Counted from the stretch's first letter, positions 25,639-36,750 are shown. The stretch is 64,000 nucleotides of DNA from Pseudomonas eucalypticola (GCF_013374995.1 NZ_CP056030.1:2822501-2886500); one strand, 5' to 3'. Made by a program: numbers and translations. The notes: generated by a model not told the origin, from the letters alone.

Positions 25639-26385
25639 ATGAGCATCCCCGACCAAGACCGCGACCAACTGCAACTGGCCAAGAACCTGCTGGAGAACCC
25701 GGGCTTCGTGGCCAAGGTCACCCACGTCATTGGCATGCCCATCGAGGGGGCTTTGGCGCGCTTGCCCAAGAGCCTCACCTCGCGCATCGCGGGGGTGACC
25801 CAATCGGCGTTGCTCAAGGCAATGGACGCGGCCGTGTTCACCCTCAAGGACGTGCCGGGCGTCACGGCATCGAATCGCTGGCACAAGGCGGGTATCGCCG
25901 TCAGTGGCGGGGTGGGCGGCTTCTTCGGGTTCACCGGGCTGGGGGTGGAGCTGCCCTTGTCGACGTCGATCATGTTGCGCTCCATCGCCGACATCGCGCG
26001 GGCCCACGGCGAACAGGTGGACAGCGAAGAAGCCAAGCAAGCCTGCCTGGCGGTGTTTGCCCTGGGCGGACGGGCGGCCGCCGATGACGACTCCGAGACC
26101 GGTTACTACGCGGTGCGCGCGGCCTTGGCCAAGTCGCTGTCCGACGGCTCCTTCGTCAAGCTGGTGGCGGCCATTGCCCAACGCTTCAGCGTGCAGGTCA
26201 GCGAGAAGGTCGCGGCCCAGGCCATCCCGGCCATAGGCGCAGTGGGCGGGGCGCTGATCAACCTGGCGTTCATCGACCATTTCCAGACCATGGCCCGTGG
26301 GCATTTCATCGTTCGGCAACTGGAGCGGCGCCATGGCCAGGCGGCGGTACAGCAGCTTTACCAGGCGTTGCCCCGGCGCGGTTGA
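25639..26385 (+). CDS. EcsC family protein
   Basis: A 248-residue protein matching the EcsC family: a hydrophobic glycine-rich core AVSGGVGGFFGFTGLGVELPLSTSIMLRSIADIARA (residues about 85-120), a ...CLAVFALGG segment and the terminal IPAIGAVGGALINLAFIDHFQTMARGHF. EcsC in Bacillus accompanies an ABC exporter, but Pseudomonas members are stand-alone and uncharacterised. The chosen ATG at 25639 starts a soluble helical N-terminus; support from a ribosome-binding site is weak. The convergent AraC gene ends 5 bp away. Confidence 0.8.
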   Translation: MSIPDQDRDQLQLAKNLLENPGFVAKVTHVIGMPIEGALARLPKSLTSRIAGVTQSALLKAMDAAVFTLKDVPGVTASNRWHKAGIAVSGGVGGFFGFTGLGVELPLSTSIMLRSIADIARAHGEQVDSEEAKQACLAVFALGGRAAADDDSETGYYAVRAALAKSLSDGSFVKLVAAIAQRFSVQVSEKVAAQAIPAIGAVGGALINLAFIDHFQTMARGHFIVRQLERRHGQAAVQQLYQALPRRG

Positions 26386-26390
26386 CGGGC

Positions 26391-27188
26391 CTATTCGCGC
26401 AGCGCCCGCGGGCTGATGCCCAGGCGCTGGCGAAACAGGGTGGCCATGTGCGCCTGAGAGGCAAAGCCACAGGCCTGGGCGATGTCGGCCAGCCGTTGGC
26501 GTGACCCGCACAACAGGGCCCTGGCGCGCGCCAGGCGGCGGTCGATGAGGTAGCTGTGGGGGCTGCTGCCTGTTGCCTGCTTGAATGCCCGCATGAAATG
26601 CCCCTCGGACAGCCCCAGCAGGGCGGCCATGGCCTGCACGCTGAGCGGGCCGCCAAGGCCGGCGTCGATGAAGTCGTCCAGCCGTGCCAGGCGCCGACGC
26701 GTCATGGCGCCGCCGTCAGCCACGGCCTGTCCCCCGGCGCTACCCCGTTGCGCCAAGGCCAGCGCCCACCCTTCCCAGTCAGCGTCCGCCGCACCCCGCA
26801 TCAGCGCGCTGCGCAGGCATCGGGCCAGGGCCACGGCGGTCAGGTCCACGCGGTTGTTATAAGGCTCTTCGCCCGGTAGCGCGAAGCCATCGGTGCGGGT
26901 CAAGCGCAGGTATTCACCGCCTGCTTCGGACACCGAATACACGTCGCAACCCGGCGGCACGAACGCCAGGCCGTTGGCGGTGGCCTGGAAGGGCAGCACC
27001 CGGTCACTGCCGATGGCATGGGTACCACGCTGGCTATCAAAGGCAAAGCCGATGGCCGCCTGCGTGGCCACGTAGCGAGCGTGGTAAGGGGCGCGGGGCA
27101 ACAACTCGATCGCCCAGGGCCCGGCCTGGGCACGGCGCACCGGTTCGTGGGCAAGGGGCAGGGGGGCTGATCGTTCCATGCTTGCCAT
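26391..27188 (-). CDS. AraC-family transcriptional regulator
   Basis: A roughly 265-residue regulator. The N-terminal part (about 1-150) is a cupin-like or unrecognised sensing domain. The C-terminal double HTH (about 165-265) shows SVQAMAALLGLSEGHFMRAFKQATGSSP and LADIAQACGFASQAHMATLFRQRLGISPRALR, the AraC signature. Start candidates 27188 and 27179 are both ATG. It is divergent from the PLP-dependent lyase with about 96 bp between, so it probably controls that gene. Confidence 0.88.
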   Translation of the reverse strand: MASMERSAPLPLAHEPVRRAQAGPWAIELLPRAPYHARYVATQAAIGFAFDSQRGTHAIGSDRVLPFQATANGLAFVPPGCDVYSVSEAGGEYLRLTRTDGFALPGEEPYNNRVDLTAVALARCLRSALMRGAADADWEGWALALAQRGSAGGQAVADGGAMTRRRLARLDDFIDAGLGGPLSVQAMAALLGLSEGHFMRAFKQATGSSPHSYLIDRRLARARALLCGSRQRLADIAQACGFASQAHMATLFRQRLGISPRALRE

Positions 27189-27284
27189 GGTACGCAATGA
27201 CAGGCCTCGACGTCAGGTCAGTTTTCTGAAAGCCCGGGCCGTCGATGGCTGCGTAGACTGGGCGAAAACCCAGGAGACGACACC

Positions 27285-28247
27285 ATGCATGGCTTTACCC
27301 TCGACGACCTTGAACGTGCAGCCCGCCAGGTGTATCAGGTGATGCCACCCACCCCCCAGCACGCCTGGCCATTGCTGGCCCAGCGTACCGGCTGCAGCGT
27401 ATGGGTCAAACACGAAAACCATACCCCCACCGGTGCGTTCAAGGTGCGCGGCGGCATCACGTTTCTGCATTGGCTCGTGCATACCCAGCCTCAGCTTCGC
27501 GGCATCGTCTCGGCCACCCGCGGCAACCATGGCCAGAGCCTGGCGTTGGCGGCGCGGGCCCATGGCGTGCGCACAGTGATCGTCGTACCGCGGGGTAACT
27601 CGGTGGAAAAGAACGCCGCCATGGCCGCCTTCGGTGTCGAACTGGTGGAGCATGGCCGTGACTTTGACGAAGCACGCGAAGAGGCCGCTCGCCTGGCGGA
27701 GCGAGAGGGCTTGTACCTGGTACCGCCTTTCCACCCGGCCCTGGTCAAGGGCGTGGCCAGCTACGGACTGGAACTGTTCGCAGCGGTTGCGGACCTTGAT
27801 GCCGTCTACGTGCCCATGGGCTGCGGGTCGGGCGTGTGCGCGTTGATTGCCGCCCGTGATGCGCTGGGGGTGCGCACCCAGGTGATCGGCGTGGTGGCCG
27901 AGCAGGCTCCCGCGGCCAAGTGGTCATTCGACAGTGGTCGTGTCCAGGAAAGTGCCACGGCCGATACCCTGGCCGACGGCATGGCCGTGCGCCGGCCCGT
28001 CCCCGAGGCGTTCGCGGTGTATGCCCAGGGGGCCGCGCGGATTGTCGCGGTCAGCGAGGCGCAGATCGCCGAGGCCATGGCGGTGTATTACCGCGACACC
28101 CATAACGTGGCGGAAGGCGCCGGCGCTGCGGCCCTGGCAGCACTGTTGCACGAGCGCCAGGCCATGGCCGGGAAACAGGTGGCCGTGGTGCTCAGTGGCG
28201 GCAATGTCGACTGGCCAGTGTATGCCAAGGTGGTGAACGGACACTGA
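27285..28247 (+). CDS. Threonine/serine dehydratase-like PLP enzyme
   Basis: A 320-residue fold-type II PLP enzyme. The lysine that binds PLP lies in TGAFKVRGG (about residue 51), ATRGNHGQSLA binds the cofactor ring side, and the phosphate-binding glycine loop is MGCGSGVCA. The best family fit is threonine/serine dehydratase, producing a 2-oxoacid and ammonia. The shortness (no C-terminal ACT domain) indicates a catabolic, non-allosteric form. AGGAGACGACACC precedes the ATG. A flavin reductase follows 92 bp downstream. Confidence 0.85.
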   Translation: MHGFTLDDLERAARQVYQVMPPTPQHAWPLLAQRTGCSVWVKHENHTPTGAFKVRGGITFLHWLVHTQPQLRGIVSATRGNHGQSLALAARAHGVRTVIVVPRGNSVEKNAAMAAFGVELVEHGRDFDEAREEAARLAEREGLYLVPPFHPALVKGVASYGLELFAAVADLDAVYVPMGCGSGVCALIAARDALGVRTQVIGVVAEQAPAAKWSFDSGRVQESATADTLADGMAVRRPVPEAFAVYAQGAARIVAVSEAQIAEAMAVYYRDTHNVAEGAGAAALAALLHERQAMAGKQVAVVLSGGNVDWPVYAKVVNGH

Positions 28248-28339
28248 GCCTGTCCCGTGTTTCATCTGGCGCCCATAACCGATACCCTCACTGCTCGCTG
28301 CCTGCCCACGCAGGCGATCAGGTACACAGGAGCCAGACC

Positions 28340-28957
28340 ATGCCATCCCCCCACTGTTCGGCGTTCGATGACGCGCTCGCGGCTGGACACATCGTCCCGG
28401 TGCCGCTGGAGAAGGCCTACCGGCTGGTCAACCACGGGCCGACGGTGCTGGTGTCAGCCCGGCACGACGGCGTCGACAATGTGATGGCCGCGGCCTGGGC
28501 ATGCGGCCTGGATTTCAGCCCGCCGAAGGTGACCGTGGTGCTGGACAAGATAGCGGCAACCCGCGCCCTGGTCATCGCCAGTGGCTACTTCGCCCTGCAG
28601 GTGCCCAACGTGGCCCAACTGCAACTGACCTACGACCTGGGCACCACCAGCCTGGCCGAGGACGCCGAGAAGCTGGCCCACGCCGGCGCGCAGCTGTTCG
28701 ACGCCCCTGGCCATGATGTTCCTCTGGTGCAGGGCTGTTCGGCCTGGCTGGTGTGCAAGCGCGTTCCCGAAGCGCATATCGAAGAGGCCTACGACCTGTT
28801 CGTGGGGGAAGTGGTGGGGGCGTGGGCCAACCCCCAGGTGTTCGAGGACGGGCATTGGCGATTTGACCGCGCGCAGCCGTCGCTCCGAAGCTTGCATTAC
28901 ATTGCCGGTGGGCAGTTTTATGCCATTGGTGAGTCGCTCACGGCTGAGGTGAAGTAA
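28340..28957 (+). CDS. Flavin reductase (DIM6/NTAB) family protein
   Basis: A 205-residue flavin-binding split-barrel protein, FMN reductase-like. The segment RLVNHGPTVLVSARHDGVDNVMAAAWACGLDFSPPKVTVVLDK corresponds to the flavin phosphate loop of this family. Members supply reduced flavin to monooxygenases or reduce other acceptors. An AraC-PLP enzyme-flavin reductase trio is suggested by orientation and spacing, though no shared pathway is evident. GGAG lies about eight bases upstream of the start. Confidence 0.83.
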   Translation: MPSPHCSAFDDALAAGHIVPVPLEKAYRLVNHGPTVLVSARHDGVDNVMAAAWACGLDFSPPKVTVVLDKIAATRALVIASGYFALQVPNVAQLQLTYDLGTTSLAEDAEKLAHAGAQLFDAPGHDVPLVQGCSAWLVCKRVPEAHIEEAYDLFVGEVVGAWANPQVFEDGHWRFDRAQPSLRSLHYIAGGQFYAIGESLTAEVK

Positions 28958-28989
28958 CCCATCTGTGGCGCGGCAGCGGAACCGCCGGG

Positions 28990-29964
28990 CTAAAGGTCGG
29001 CCCGACGGATACCATTGCTGGCCCGCAGGATGTCGGCCAGCACTGCCAGGGCTATCTGCGCAGGGGTCTTGCTACCGAGGTTGAGGCCGATGGGCGCGCG
29101 GATGCGGCTGAGCTGCTGGTCCGACAACCGGCCAATGCGCCGCAGCCGCTCCAGGCGCCGCTCGGAGGTACGCTGCGAGCCCATTGCACCGATATAGAAC
29201 GCAGGCGTGCGCACCGCTTCCATCATGGTCAGGTCATCCAGGCGCGGGTCGTGGGTCAGCGCGACGACTGCGGTGTGGGCGTGGCAGCCACCGTTTTCGA
29301 TGTACACCGCCGGCAACTCCCGGCGGCAGGTGACGCCGGGCAGGGCAAACCCGGCCCAGGCCTCGTCGCGAGGGTCGCAGATCACCACTTCCAGCCCCAG
29401 GGTCAGGGCAAATTGCGCGCAGAATTCGGCCACGGGCGACAAGCCGGCAATCAACAGCTTGTGCGCCGGGCCAAGGTGCAGCTGTATGCGGGTATGGGTA
29501 TCGTCAAGGATGACCTTCGCCGAGGGGCCGGCGTGGCCGCAGGTTTCGCTGGTCTGGGCCGCAAGGTCCAGGCGGCGGACGACAGCGCCTTCGCCGAGCA
29601 GTGCGCGGCGCATCAATTCCATGTCCTGCAGCGTGCGGGGTGACGGCGCCAGGCGCTCCACCAGCACCAGCAGGCTGCCGCCGCAGGGCAGCGCCACGGC
29701 CACCGGGTGGCCGCCGGCACCGTAGCGGATCAACTGCTGCGGCTGGGCAAACCTGCCTTCTGCCAGGCGGGCGATGAAGTCTTCTTCCACGCAGCCACCC
29801 GACAGCGAGCCGCAATGTGCGCCGTCTCCGCGTGCCACCAGCATGGCGCCGGGTTCGCGCGGGGCCGAGCCATAAGTGGAAAGTACCGTGCTGAGCCAGA
29901 TGGGCTGGTCTTGCTGCAGCCAATCCAGGGCCTGCTGTACAACCTGAAGGTCGAGGTGTTGCAT
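28990..29964 (-). CDS. XdhC/CoxI-family molybdenum cofactor maturation protein
   Basis: A 324-residue XdhC-family protein. These proteins bind molybdenum cofactor, help its sulfuration and insert it into Mo-hydroxylases. The N-terminal domain has STYGSAPREPGAMLV and the conserved GSLSGGCVEED. The C-terminal Rossmann-like domain has LLIAGLSPVAEFCAQFA, VVALTHDPRLDD, IGAMGSQRTSERRLERL and GLNLGSKTPAQIALAVLADI. GAAGGAGG is five bases before ATG 29964. It lies 52 bp downstream of nicT on the same strand, so it is a good candidate for maturing the NicAB hydroxylase. Confidence 0.88.
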   Translation of the reverse strand: MQHLDLQVVQQALDWLQQDQPIWLSTVLSTYGSAPREPGAMLVARGDGAHCGSLSGGCVEEDFIARLAEGRFAQPQQLIRYGAGGHPVAVALPCGGSLLVLVERLAPSPRTLQDMELMRRALLGEGAVVRRLDLAAQTSETCGHAGPSAKVILDDTHTRIQLHLGPAHKLLIAGLSPVAEFCAQFALTLGLEVVICDPRDEAWAGFALPGVTCRRELPAVYIENGGCHAHTAVVALTHDPRLDDLTMMEAVRTPAFYIGAMGSQRTSERRLERLRRIGRLSDQQLSRIRAPIGLNLGSKTPAQIALAVLADILRASNGIRRADL

Positions 29965-30016
29965 GTGCGCCTCCTTCAACGGCGAGCACGGCAGGGCAGG
30001 CCTGCCGTGCGCGGGC

Positions 30017-31324
30017 TCAGCGGTTGACGGTCTTGGCCGGCAGTGCCAGCACCAGCAGGGAGCTCACCAGCAGGCAGCCGGCGAAAATCCACATGGCGAT
30101 CTGCGGGCTGTGGAAGTGGTCCATCACCGCCCCCATCAGCGAGTTGCTCACCAGCCCGGCGATGTTCGCCACCGAACAGGCAAGCGCAAAGCCGGTGGCG
30201 GCGGCGGTGCCCTTGAGGAAGGTGGCCGGCAGGCTGAAGAACACCGGCACTGCACCGATGATGGTCAACGACGCCAGGGAAAACAGCAGCACCGTGATGG
30301 CCACGTTGTGGGTGAAGAAGGTGCTGAGGAACATCGAGGCGGCGCCGATGATGAACGGCACCACGATGTGCCAGCGGCGTTCGCGCTGGCGGTCCGAGCT
30401 GGCGCCGATGGCCAGCATGCCGATCAGCCCCGCCAGGCTGGGGATGGCCACCAGCAGGCCGATCTGGCTCGGGTCGGCGACGCCGGCGTTGCGGATGAAG
30501 GTCGGCAACCAGAAGCCCATCGCATAGGCGCTGAGCAGGATGGAGAAGTCGATGCCGCCCAGCATCCACACCTTGATGTCGAAGAAGCCGTCGCGGAATG
30601 AGTGGCCGCCCTTGTTTTCACCTTCGTCCTGGTCCAGCAGGCGCTTGAGTTCGAGCTTCTCGAGGTTGCTCAACCAACTCGCCTGGCTGATGCCGTTGGG
30701 CAGAATGACCACGCACAGAAAGCCCAGCAGCACGGTGGGTACCGCTTCCAGCAGGAACAGCCATTGCCAGCTTGCCAGGCCGCCGACCTTGTCAAAGTTG
30801 CCCATGATCCAGCCGGAAATGGGGCTGCCCAGCAGGCTGGACAACGGCAGGCCAATCATGAACAGGGCAATGATGCGGCTGCGGCGGTAGGAAGGAAACC
30901 ATTGGCTGAGGTAATACAGCACACCCGGCAGGAACCCGGCCTCGGCGGCGCCCAGGAGGAAACGCAGGGTATAGAACTGCCACTCGGTGGTCACGAACAT
31001 GGTCATGCCCGACAACAGCCCCCAACTGACCATGATGCGCGCGATCCACAGCCGCGCGCCAACCTTTTCCAGGGCCAGGTTGCTGGGCACTTCAAACAGG
31101 ATGTAGCCGACGAAAAACAGCCCGGCGCCCAGGCCGTAGGCGGTTTCGCTCATGTGTAGGGTGTCGAGCATCTGCAGTTTGGCGAAGCCTACGTTGATGC
31201 GGTCCAGGTACGAGGCCAGGTAGCAAAAGCACAGGAAAGGTATCAGCCGCCAGATGATCTTGCGGTACAGGGTGGTACTGCTGACCTCGGCAAGCGGCAC
31301 CGCGGAAGCTTGGCTCAATGACAT
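30017..31324 (-). CDS. nicT: Nicotinate-cluster MFS transporter NicT
   Basis: A 435-residue MFS permease of the anion:cation symporter family with about 12 transmembrane helices. LDRINVGFAKLQML in the first loop and the GAAEAGFLPGVLYYLSQWFPSYRRSRI segment are the family signature. Position downstream of nicF in the same orientation fits the known nic order, so it likely imports nicotinate or 6-hydroxynicotinate. AGGAGAACCACC precedes the start at 31324. The NicP porin described for P. putida is not found next to it in this window. Confidence 0.88.
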   Translation of the reverse strand: MSLSQASAVPLAEVSSTTLYRKIIWRLIPFLCFCYLASYLDRINVGFAKLQMLDTLHMSETAYGLGAGLFFVGYILFEVPSNLALEKVGARLWIARIMVSWGLLSGMTMFVTTEWQFYTLRFLLGAAEAGFLPGVLYYLSQWFPSYRRSRIIALFMIGLPLSSLLGSPISGWIMGNFDKVGGLASWQWLFLLEAVPTVLLGFLCVVILPNGISQASWLSNLEKLELKRLLDQDEGENKGGHSFRDGFFDIKVWMLGGIDFSILLSAYAMGFWLPTFIRNAGVADPSQIGLLVAIPSLAGLIGMLAIGASSDRQRERRWHIVVPFIIGAASMFLSTFFTHNVAITVLLFSLASLTIIGAVPVFFSLPATFLKGTAAATGFALACSVANIAGLVSNSLMGAVMDHFHSPQIAMWIFAGCLLVSSLLVLALPAKTVNR

Positions 31325-31498
31325 GGTGGTTCTCCTGGATCTGCCGCAAAAGCACAGCGGCGCAAGACGGTTCATGGGGGGCAGTCAGGAATGACAGGCT
31401 TCTGGACGGCCTTTTTTTATTGTTCGTGCATCCGCCACTGTGTTCGGGCGGTATGCCTTGCGGTATTCAGGAGCGTCCCTGCTCGTTGACGATCGGCT

Positions 31499-32125
31499 TC
31501 AACGTGTCTTCAGGTAAACCAGGGTCTCGTCCTTGCTGACCACGTCGCCATATTTGTTGTCGATGTCGAACAGGTTGGCTTCGTGAGGCGCTTCGTGGCG
31601 GTCGCCCACGCACTGGCGCACCACCATCGTGCGGAAGCCATGCTGCACGCCGTCCACGGCCGTGGCACGAATGCAGCCGCTGGTGGAACAGCCGGCCAGA
31701 AGCAGCGTATCAACATTCAGCGCCTGCAACATGGGCGCCAGCGAGGTGCCGAAAAAGGCGCTGGCGTACTGCTTGCTGAGCACCACTTCCTCGGGCAAAG
31801 GCAGCACGGCCGGGCAGAACGCGGCCAAGGGGTTGCCTTCGACCATGTCCTTCATCACCGGTGCTTTCTTCACCCACATGCCACCGTCGGCGAAGTGCCC
31901 GGGATGGTAGCGGATATTGGTGTGGATGACCGGGATGCCCGCTGCCCGCGCCGCGGCCAGCAGCGCCACGCTTTCGGCCACCGCGCTGACCACCCCGGGG
32001 GCGAACAGCGGCGCGCCCTCGGTGGTGTAGCCTTGCATGAAGTCGATCATCAACAGGGCGGGGCGCTGGCCGAAGCCGATGCGGTTGCCCCACACGCCCT
32101 GGTAGTTGTCTTGTGCACTGGCCAT
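31499..32125 (-). CDS. nicF: Maleamate amidohydrolase NicF
   Basis: A 208-residue cysteine hydrolase of the isochorismatase superfamily that converts maleamate to maleate and ammonia. The catalytic triad positions are visible: Asp28 in MIDFMQGY, Lys118 in LSKQYAS and nucleophile Cys151 in STSGCIRATAVDG. GAGGAG lies six bases before ATG 32125. It is 10 bp downstream of nicE and clearly in one operon with nicC-nicD-nicE. Confidence 0.93.
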   Translation of the reverse strand: MASAQDNYQGVWGNRIGFGQRPALLMIDFMQGYTTEGAPLFAPGVVSAVAESVALLAAARAAGIPVIHTNIRYHPGHFADGGMWVKKAPVMKDMVEGNPLAAFCPAVLPLPEEVVLSKQYASAFFGTSLAPMLQALNVDTLLLAGCSTSGCIRATAVDGVQHGFRTMVVRQCVGDRHEAPHEANLFDIDNKYGDVVSKDETLVYLKTR

Positions 32126-32135
32126 GGGGTGCTCC

Positions 32136-32888
32136 TCAGTAGGCGCCGGACAGCAGGGCGCCGGCACCGGGCACGATCGGCTCCAGGCCCAGGGCCTTGA
32201 GCAGGGCGTAGGTCGTGGTGATGGCGGCGGTCAGCACCGGCTTGCCGGTTTGCGCCTCGACCTTGGCGACGGCGCCCAGCGAGGGCATCTGCACGCAGGC
32301 CGACAGCACGATCACGTCGACGCCGTCCAGGTCCAGCGCGGCGACGATGCCGGGCAGGCGCGCAGGATCGTGGCGCGCCACGTCCAGGTTGTCGGGGATT
32401 TCCAGTGCGTGCCAGACCTTCACTTCAATGCCCTCATGCTGGATATAGTCCACCACCAATTCAGTCAGCGGCTTCATGTAGGGCGCCACCAGGGCGATGC
32501 GCTTGGCGCCCAGCACGTTCAGGCCGTCCACCAGGGCGCCGGCGCTGGTGATGACGTTGGCGTGCGAGTCGTTGTCGCGCACCACCTGGCCCAGGCGCTG
32601 CTGGGACTCGCGGTGGTAGCCACGGCCCATGGCCATGATGGCGACCAGGCAGGCGTAGCCCAGCACGTCCACCCGTGCGTCCGAGAGCTCCAGGGCGCAG
32701 CGGTCGGACTGCGCGTCCATGGCGGCCAGTTCTTCCTTCTTGACGTGTTTCATGCGCATGCGCGCCGAGTGGAAGGTGAAGCGTTCGGGGCGGATCAACT
32801 GGCGCGCGGTAAGCATCGCCGGGATCTCGGTTTCCATGGTGGTGTTGGAGCTCGGCACAATCTGGCCGATGCGGTAAGGCTGGGTCAT
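32136..32888 (-). CDS. nicE: Maleate cis-trans isomerase NicE
   Basis: A 250-residue member of the Asp/Glu racemase superfamily that isomerises maleate to fumarate, the last pathway step. The two catalytic cysteines are Cys80 in GYACLVAIM and Cys198 in LSACVQMPS. The N-terminal QIVPSSNTTMETEIP is characteristic of maleate isomerases. The start at 32888 follows a GGAG-type site. It lies 13 bp after nicD, within the nicC-D-E-F operon. Confidence 0.94.
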   Translation of the reverse strand: MTQPYRIGQIVPSSNTTMETEIPAMLTARQLIRPERFTFHSARMRMKHVKKEELAAMDAQSDRCALELSDARVDVLGYACLVAIMAMGRGYHRESQQRLGQVVRDNDSHANVITSAGALVDGLNVLGAKRIALVAPYMKPLTELVVDYIQHEGIEVKVWHALEIPDNLDVARHDPARLPGIVAALDLDGVDVIVLSACVQMPSLGAVAKVEAQTGKPVLTAAITTTYALLKALGLEPIVPGAGALLSGAY

Positions 32889-32901
32889 GAGGGTCTCCGG
32901 G

Positions 32902-34976
<2,075 letters not shown>

Positions 34977-34986
34977 CTAGCGATAG

Positions 34987-35017
34987 ATACGCCGGTAACA
35001 CCGGTTTCACGGCGTAT
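34987..35017. promoter_or_regulatory. Nested inverted repeats in the centre of the nicC-nicX region
   Basis: ATACGCCG (34987-34994) and CGGCGTAT (35010-35017) are a perfect 8-bp inverted repeat. Inside it, overlapping its left arm, CCGGT-aac-ACCGG (34992-35004) is a second perfect 5-bp dyad. The structure lies in the middle of the 313-bp nicC-nicX gap and is not explained by a gene. Two different regulator-binding modes, or a cruciform, are possible. Confidence 0.55.
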
Positions 35018-35089
35018 ATGTTACGTTATTTCCCATCTTTGTCCGGGGCTTGCAGCATGGCCCGATTCCATCCATATTGAAAAGCAATG

Positions 35090-35101
35090 AGTGTATACGC
35101 T
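35090..35101. promoter_or_regulatory. Operator-like site upstream of nicX
   Basis: AGTGTATACGCT contains the palindromic core GTATAC and matches the nicC-side site in 10 of 12 positions. It is followed directly by A/T-rich TATTAAATTG, a plausible promoter region for nicX. Binding of NicR, encoded just downstream of nicX, is inferred. Confidence 0.6.
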
Positions 35102-35169
35102 ATTAAATTGCACCACTCTGGCGCTCGCCGCGCTGCGATGGTGCAGGAATCGATACGAGGAGATAGGCA

Positions 35170-36222
35170 ATGGCTGTCAGCGATGGTGAGTTGGTCCAGA
35201 TGTTCGAGCATGTGTTGACACTGTCGCGGGTGGACCCCACCCAGAGCGTTGCCGTGCTCAAGAGTCATTACTCCAACCCGCGCACTGTGCGTGCTGCCAC
35301 CGAGGCAGCGCAGCGGCTGGGGGCCAAGGTGTATGCGGTGGAGTTGCCGGCGTTCAATGCGCCGGTGGCCATGGGCAACGACATGACCGCCTACTGCGGC
35401 GATACCGCGTTGACCGGCAACCTGGCGGCGCAACGGGCGCTGGAAGCGGCTGACCTGGTGATAGACACGATGATGTTGCTGCACTCGCCGGAGCAGGAGC
35501 AGATACTCAAGACCGGCACGCGTATCCTGCTGGCCGTGGAGCCCCCGGAAGTGCTGGCGCGCATGCTGCCCACCGAGGCGGACAAGGCCCGGGTACTGGC
35601 GGCCGAGCAGTTGCTCAAAGCGGCGCGCTCGATGACCGTGCGCTCGGCGGCCGGCAGTGATTTCCGCGCGCCGCTGGGGCAGTACCCGGCCGTCACCGAG
35701 TACGGTTATGCCGATGAGCCAGGCCGCTGGGACCACTGGCCCAGCGGCTTCCTGTTCACCTGGCCGGACGAGGACAGCGCCGAGGGCGTGCTGGTGCTGG
35801 ACGTGGGCGACATCGTGCTGCCGTTCAAGAACTACTGCCGCGAGCGCATCACCCTGGAGATCGAAAAGGGCTTCATCACCGGTATCCATGGTGGCTTCGA
35901 GGCGCACTACCTGCGCGAGTACCTGGCCTATTTCAAGGACCCTGAGGTGTATGGCATTTCGCACATTGGCTGGGGCCTGCAGCCGCGCGCGCAATGGACT
36001 GCCATGGGGCTGCACGACAAGAACGACGGCATGTGCATGGATGCGCGCGCGTTCTACGGCAACTTCCTGTTCTCCACCGGCCCCAACACCGAGGTCGGCG
36101 GCAAGCGCAAGACCCCTTGCCACCTGGATATACCGCTGCGCAACTGCGACATCTACCTGGACGACACCGCCGTGGTGCTGGCCGGCGATGTGGTAGCCCC
36201 TGCCGCCTCCATCGCGCGCTGA
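35170..36222 (+). CDS. nicX: 2,5-dihydroxypyridine 5,6-dioxygenase NicX
   Basis: A 350-residue mononuclear-iron ring-cleavage dioxygenase that converts 2,5-dihydroxypyridine to N-formylmaleamate. The H-x52-H-x-D ligand pattern of the founding enzyme is reproduced exactly: His265 in ISHIGWG, His318 and Asp320 in TPCHLDI. It is unrelated to classical extradiol enzymes. GAGGAGATAGGCA gives a strong ribosome-binding site. A 14-bp hairpin follows the stop codon, separating it from nicR. Confidence 0.96.
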   Translation: MAVSDGELVQMFEHVLTLSRVDPTQSVAVLKSHYSNPRTVRAATEAAQRLGAKVYAVELPAFNAPVAMGNDMTAYCGDTALTGNLAAQRALEAADLVIDTMMLLHSPEQEQILKTGTRILLAVEPPEVLARMLPTEADKARVLAAEQLLKAARSMTVRSAAGSDFRAPLGQYPAVTEYGYADEPGRWDHWPSGFLFTWPDEDSAEGVLVLDVGDIVLPFKNYCRERITLEIEKGFITGIHGGFEAHYLREYLAYFKDPEVYGISHIGWGLQPRAQWTAMGLHDKNDGMCMDARAFYGNFLFSTGPNTEVGGKRKTPCHLDIPLRNCDIYLDDTAVVLAGDVVAPAASIAR

Positions 36223-36231
36223 GCCGCTGCA

Positions 36232-36267
36232 GCAACCGGCCGCCGGTGCGCATCGGCGGTCGGTTGC
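36232..36267 (+). terminator. Strong 14-bp hairpin between nicX and nicR
   Basis: GCAACCGGCCGCCG (36232-36245) pairs with CGGCGGTCGGTTGC (36254-36267), including one G-T wobble, leaving an 8-base loop. It follows the nicX stop by nine bases. Only a weak T-run follows (GTTATCGTAT), so it could be a partial terminator or an mRNA 3' stabiliser. Confidence 0.65.
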
Positions 36268-36309
36268 GTTATCGTATGCGCCTCTTCACGGATTGCCGGG
36301 CTGCACAGC

Positions 36310-36750
36310 ATGAGCGCTTCACACTACACCTACACCGAACAGGTCGGCCATTTGCTGCGCAAGGCCTACCAGCGGCACATGGCAATTTTCCAGCAGAACG
36401 TCGGCGAGTCGCAGCTCACCGCCGTGCAGTTCATCACCCTGTGCGCCGTGCGCGACCACGGGCCCAGCTCCCTGAGCGAACTGGTGAAGATGACCGCGGT
36501 GGACCAGGCCACCATCCGCGGCATCGTCGAACGGCTGAAGGCCCGTGAGCTGATCGAACTGGGCCATGATGCCCAGGACAAGCGCAAGGTCATCGTCAGC
36601 CTGTCGGCGGCCGGGCGCCTGGCGGTAGAGCAGACCGTGCCTTGCGCCGAGGCCATCAGCGAGCTGACCCTGAGCAACCTCAACGCCGGCGAGCGCGTGG
36701 CCATGATGTTCCTGCTGCGCAAGATGATCGACGACCCCCACGAGGCGTAG
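36310..36750 (+). CDS. nicR: MarR-family regulator NicR
   Basis: A 146-residue MarR-type winged-helix regulator. The HTH spans about residues 45-95 (GPSSLSELVKMTAVDQATIRGIVERLKARELIEL) and the wing contains DKRKVIVSLSAAG. In the known system NicR represses the lower-pathway promoters for nicC-F and nicX and is released by 6-hydroxynicotinate. Its position directly after nicX supports that role here. The start at 36310 lacks a strong ribosome-binding site. Confidence 0.9.
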   Translation: MSASHYTYTEQVGHLLRKAYQRHMAIFQQNVGESQLTAVQFITLCAVRDHGPSSLSELVKMTAVDQATIRGIVERLKARELIELGHDAQDKRKVIVSLSAAGRLAVEQTVPCAEAISELTLSNLNAGERVAMMFLLRKMIDDPHEA

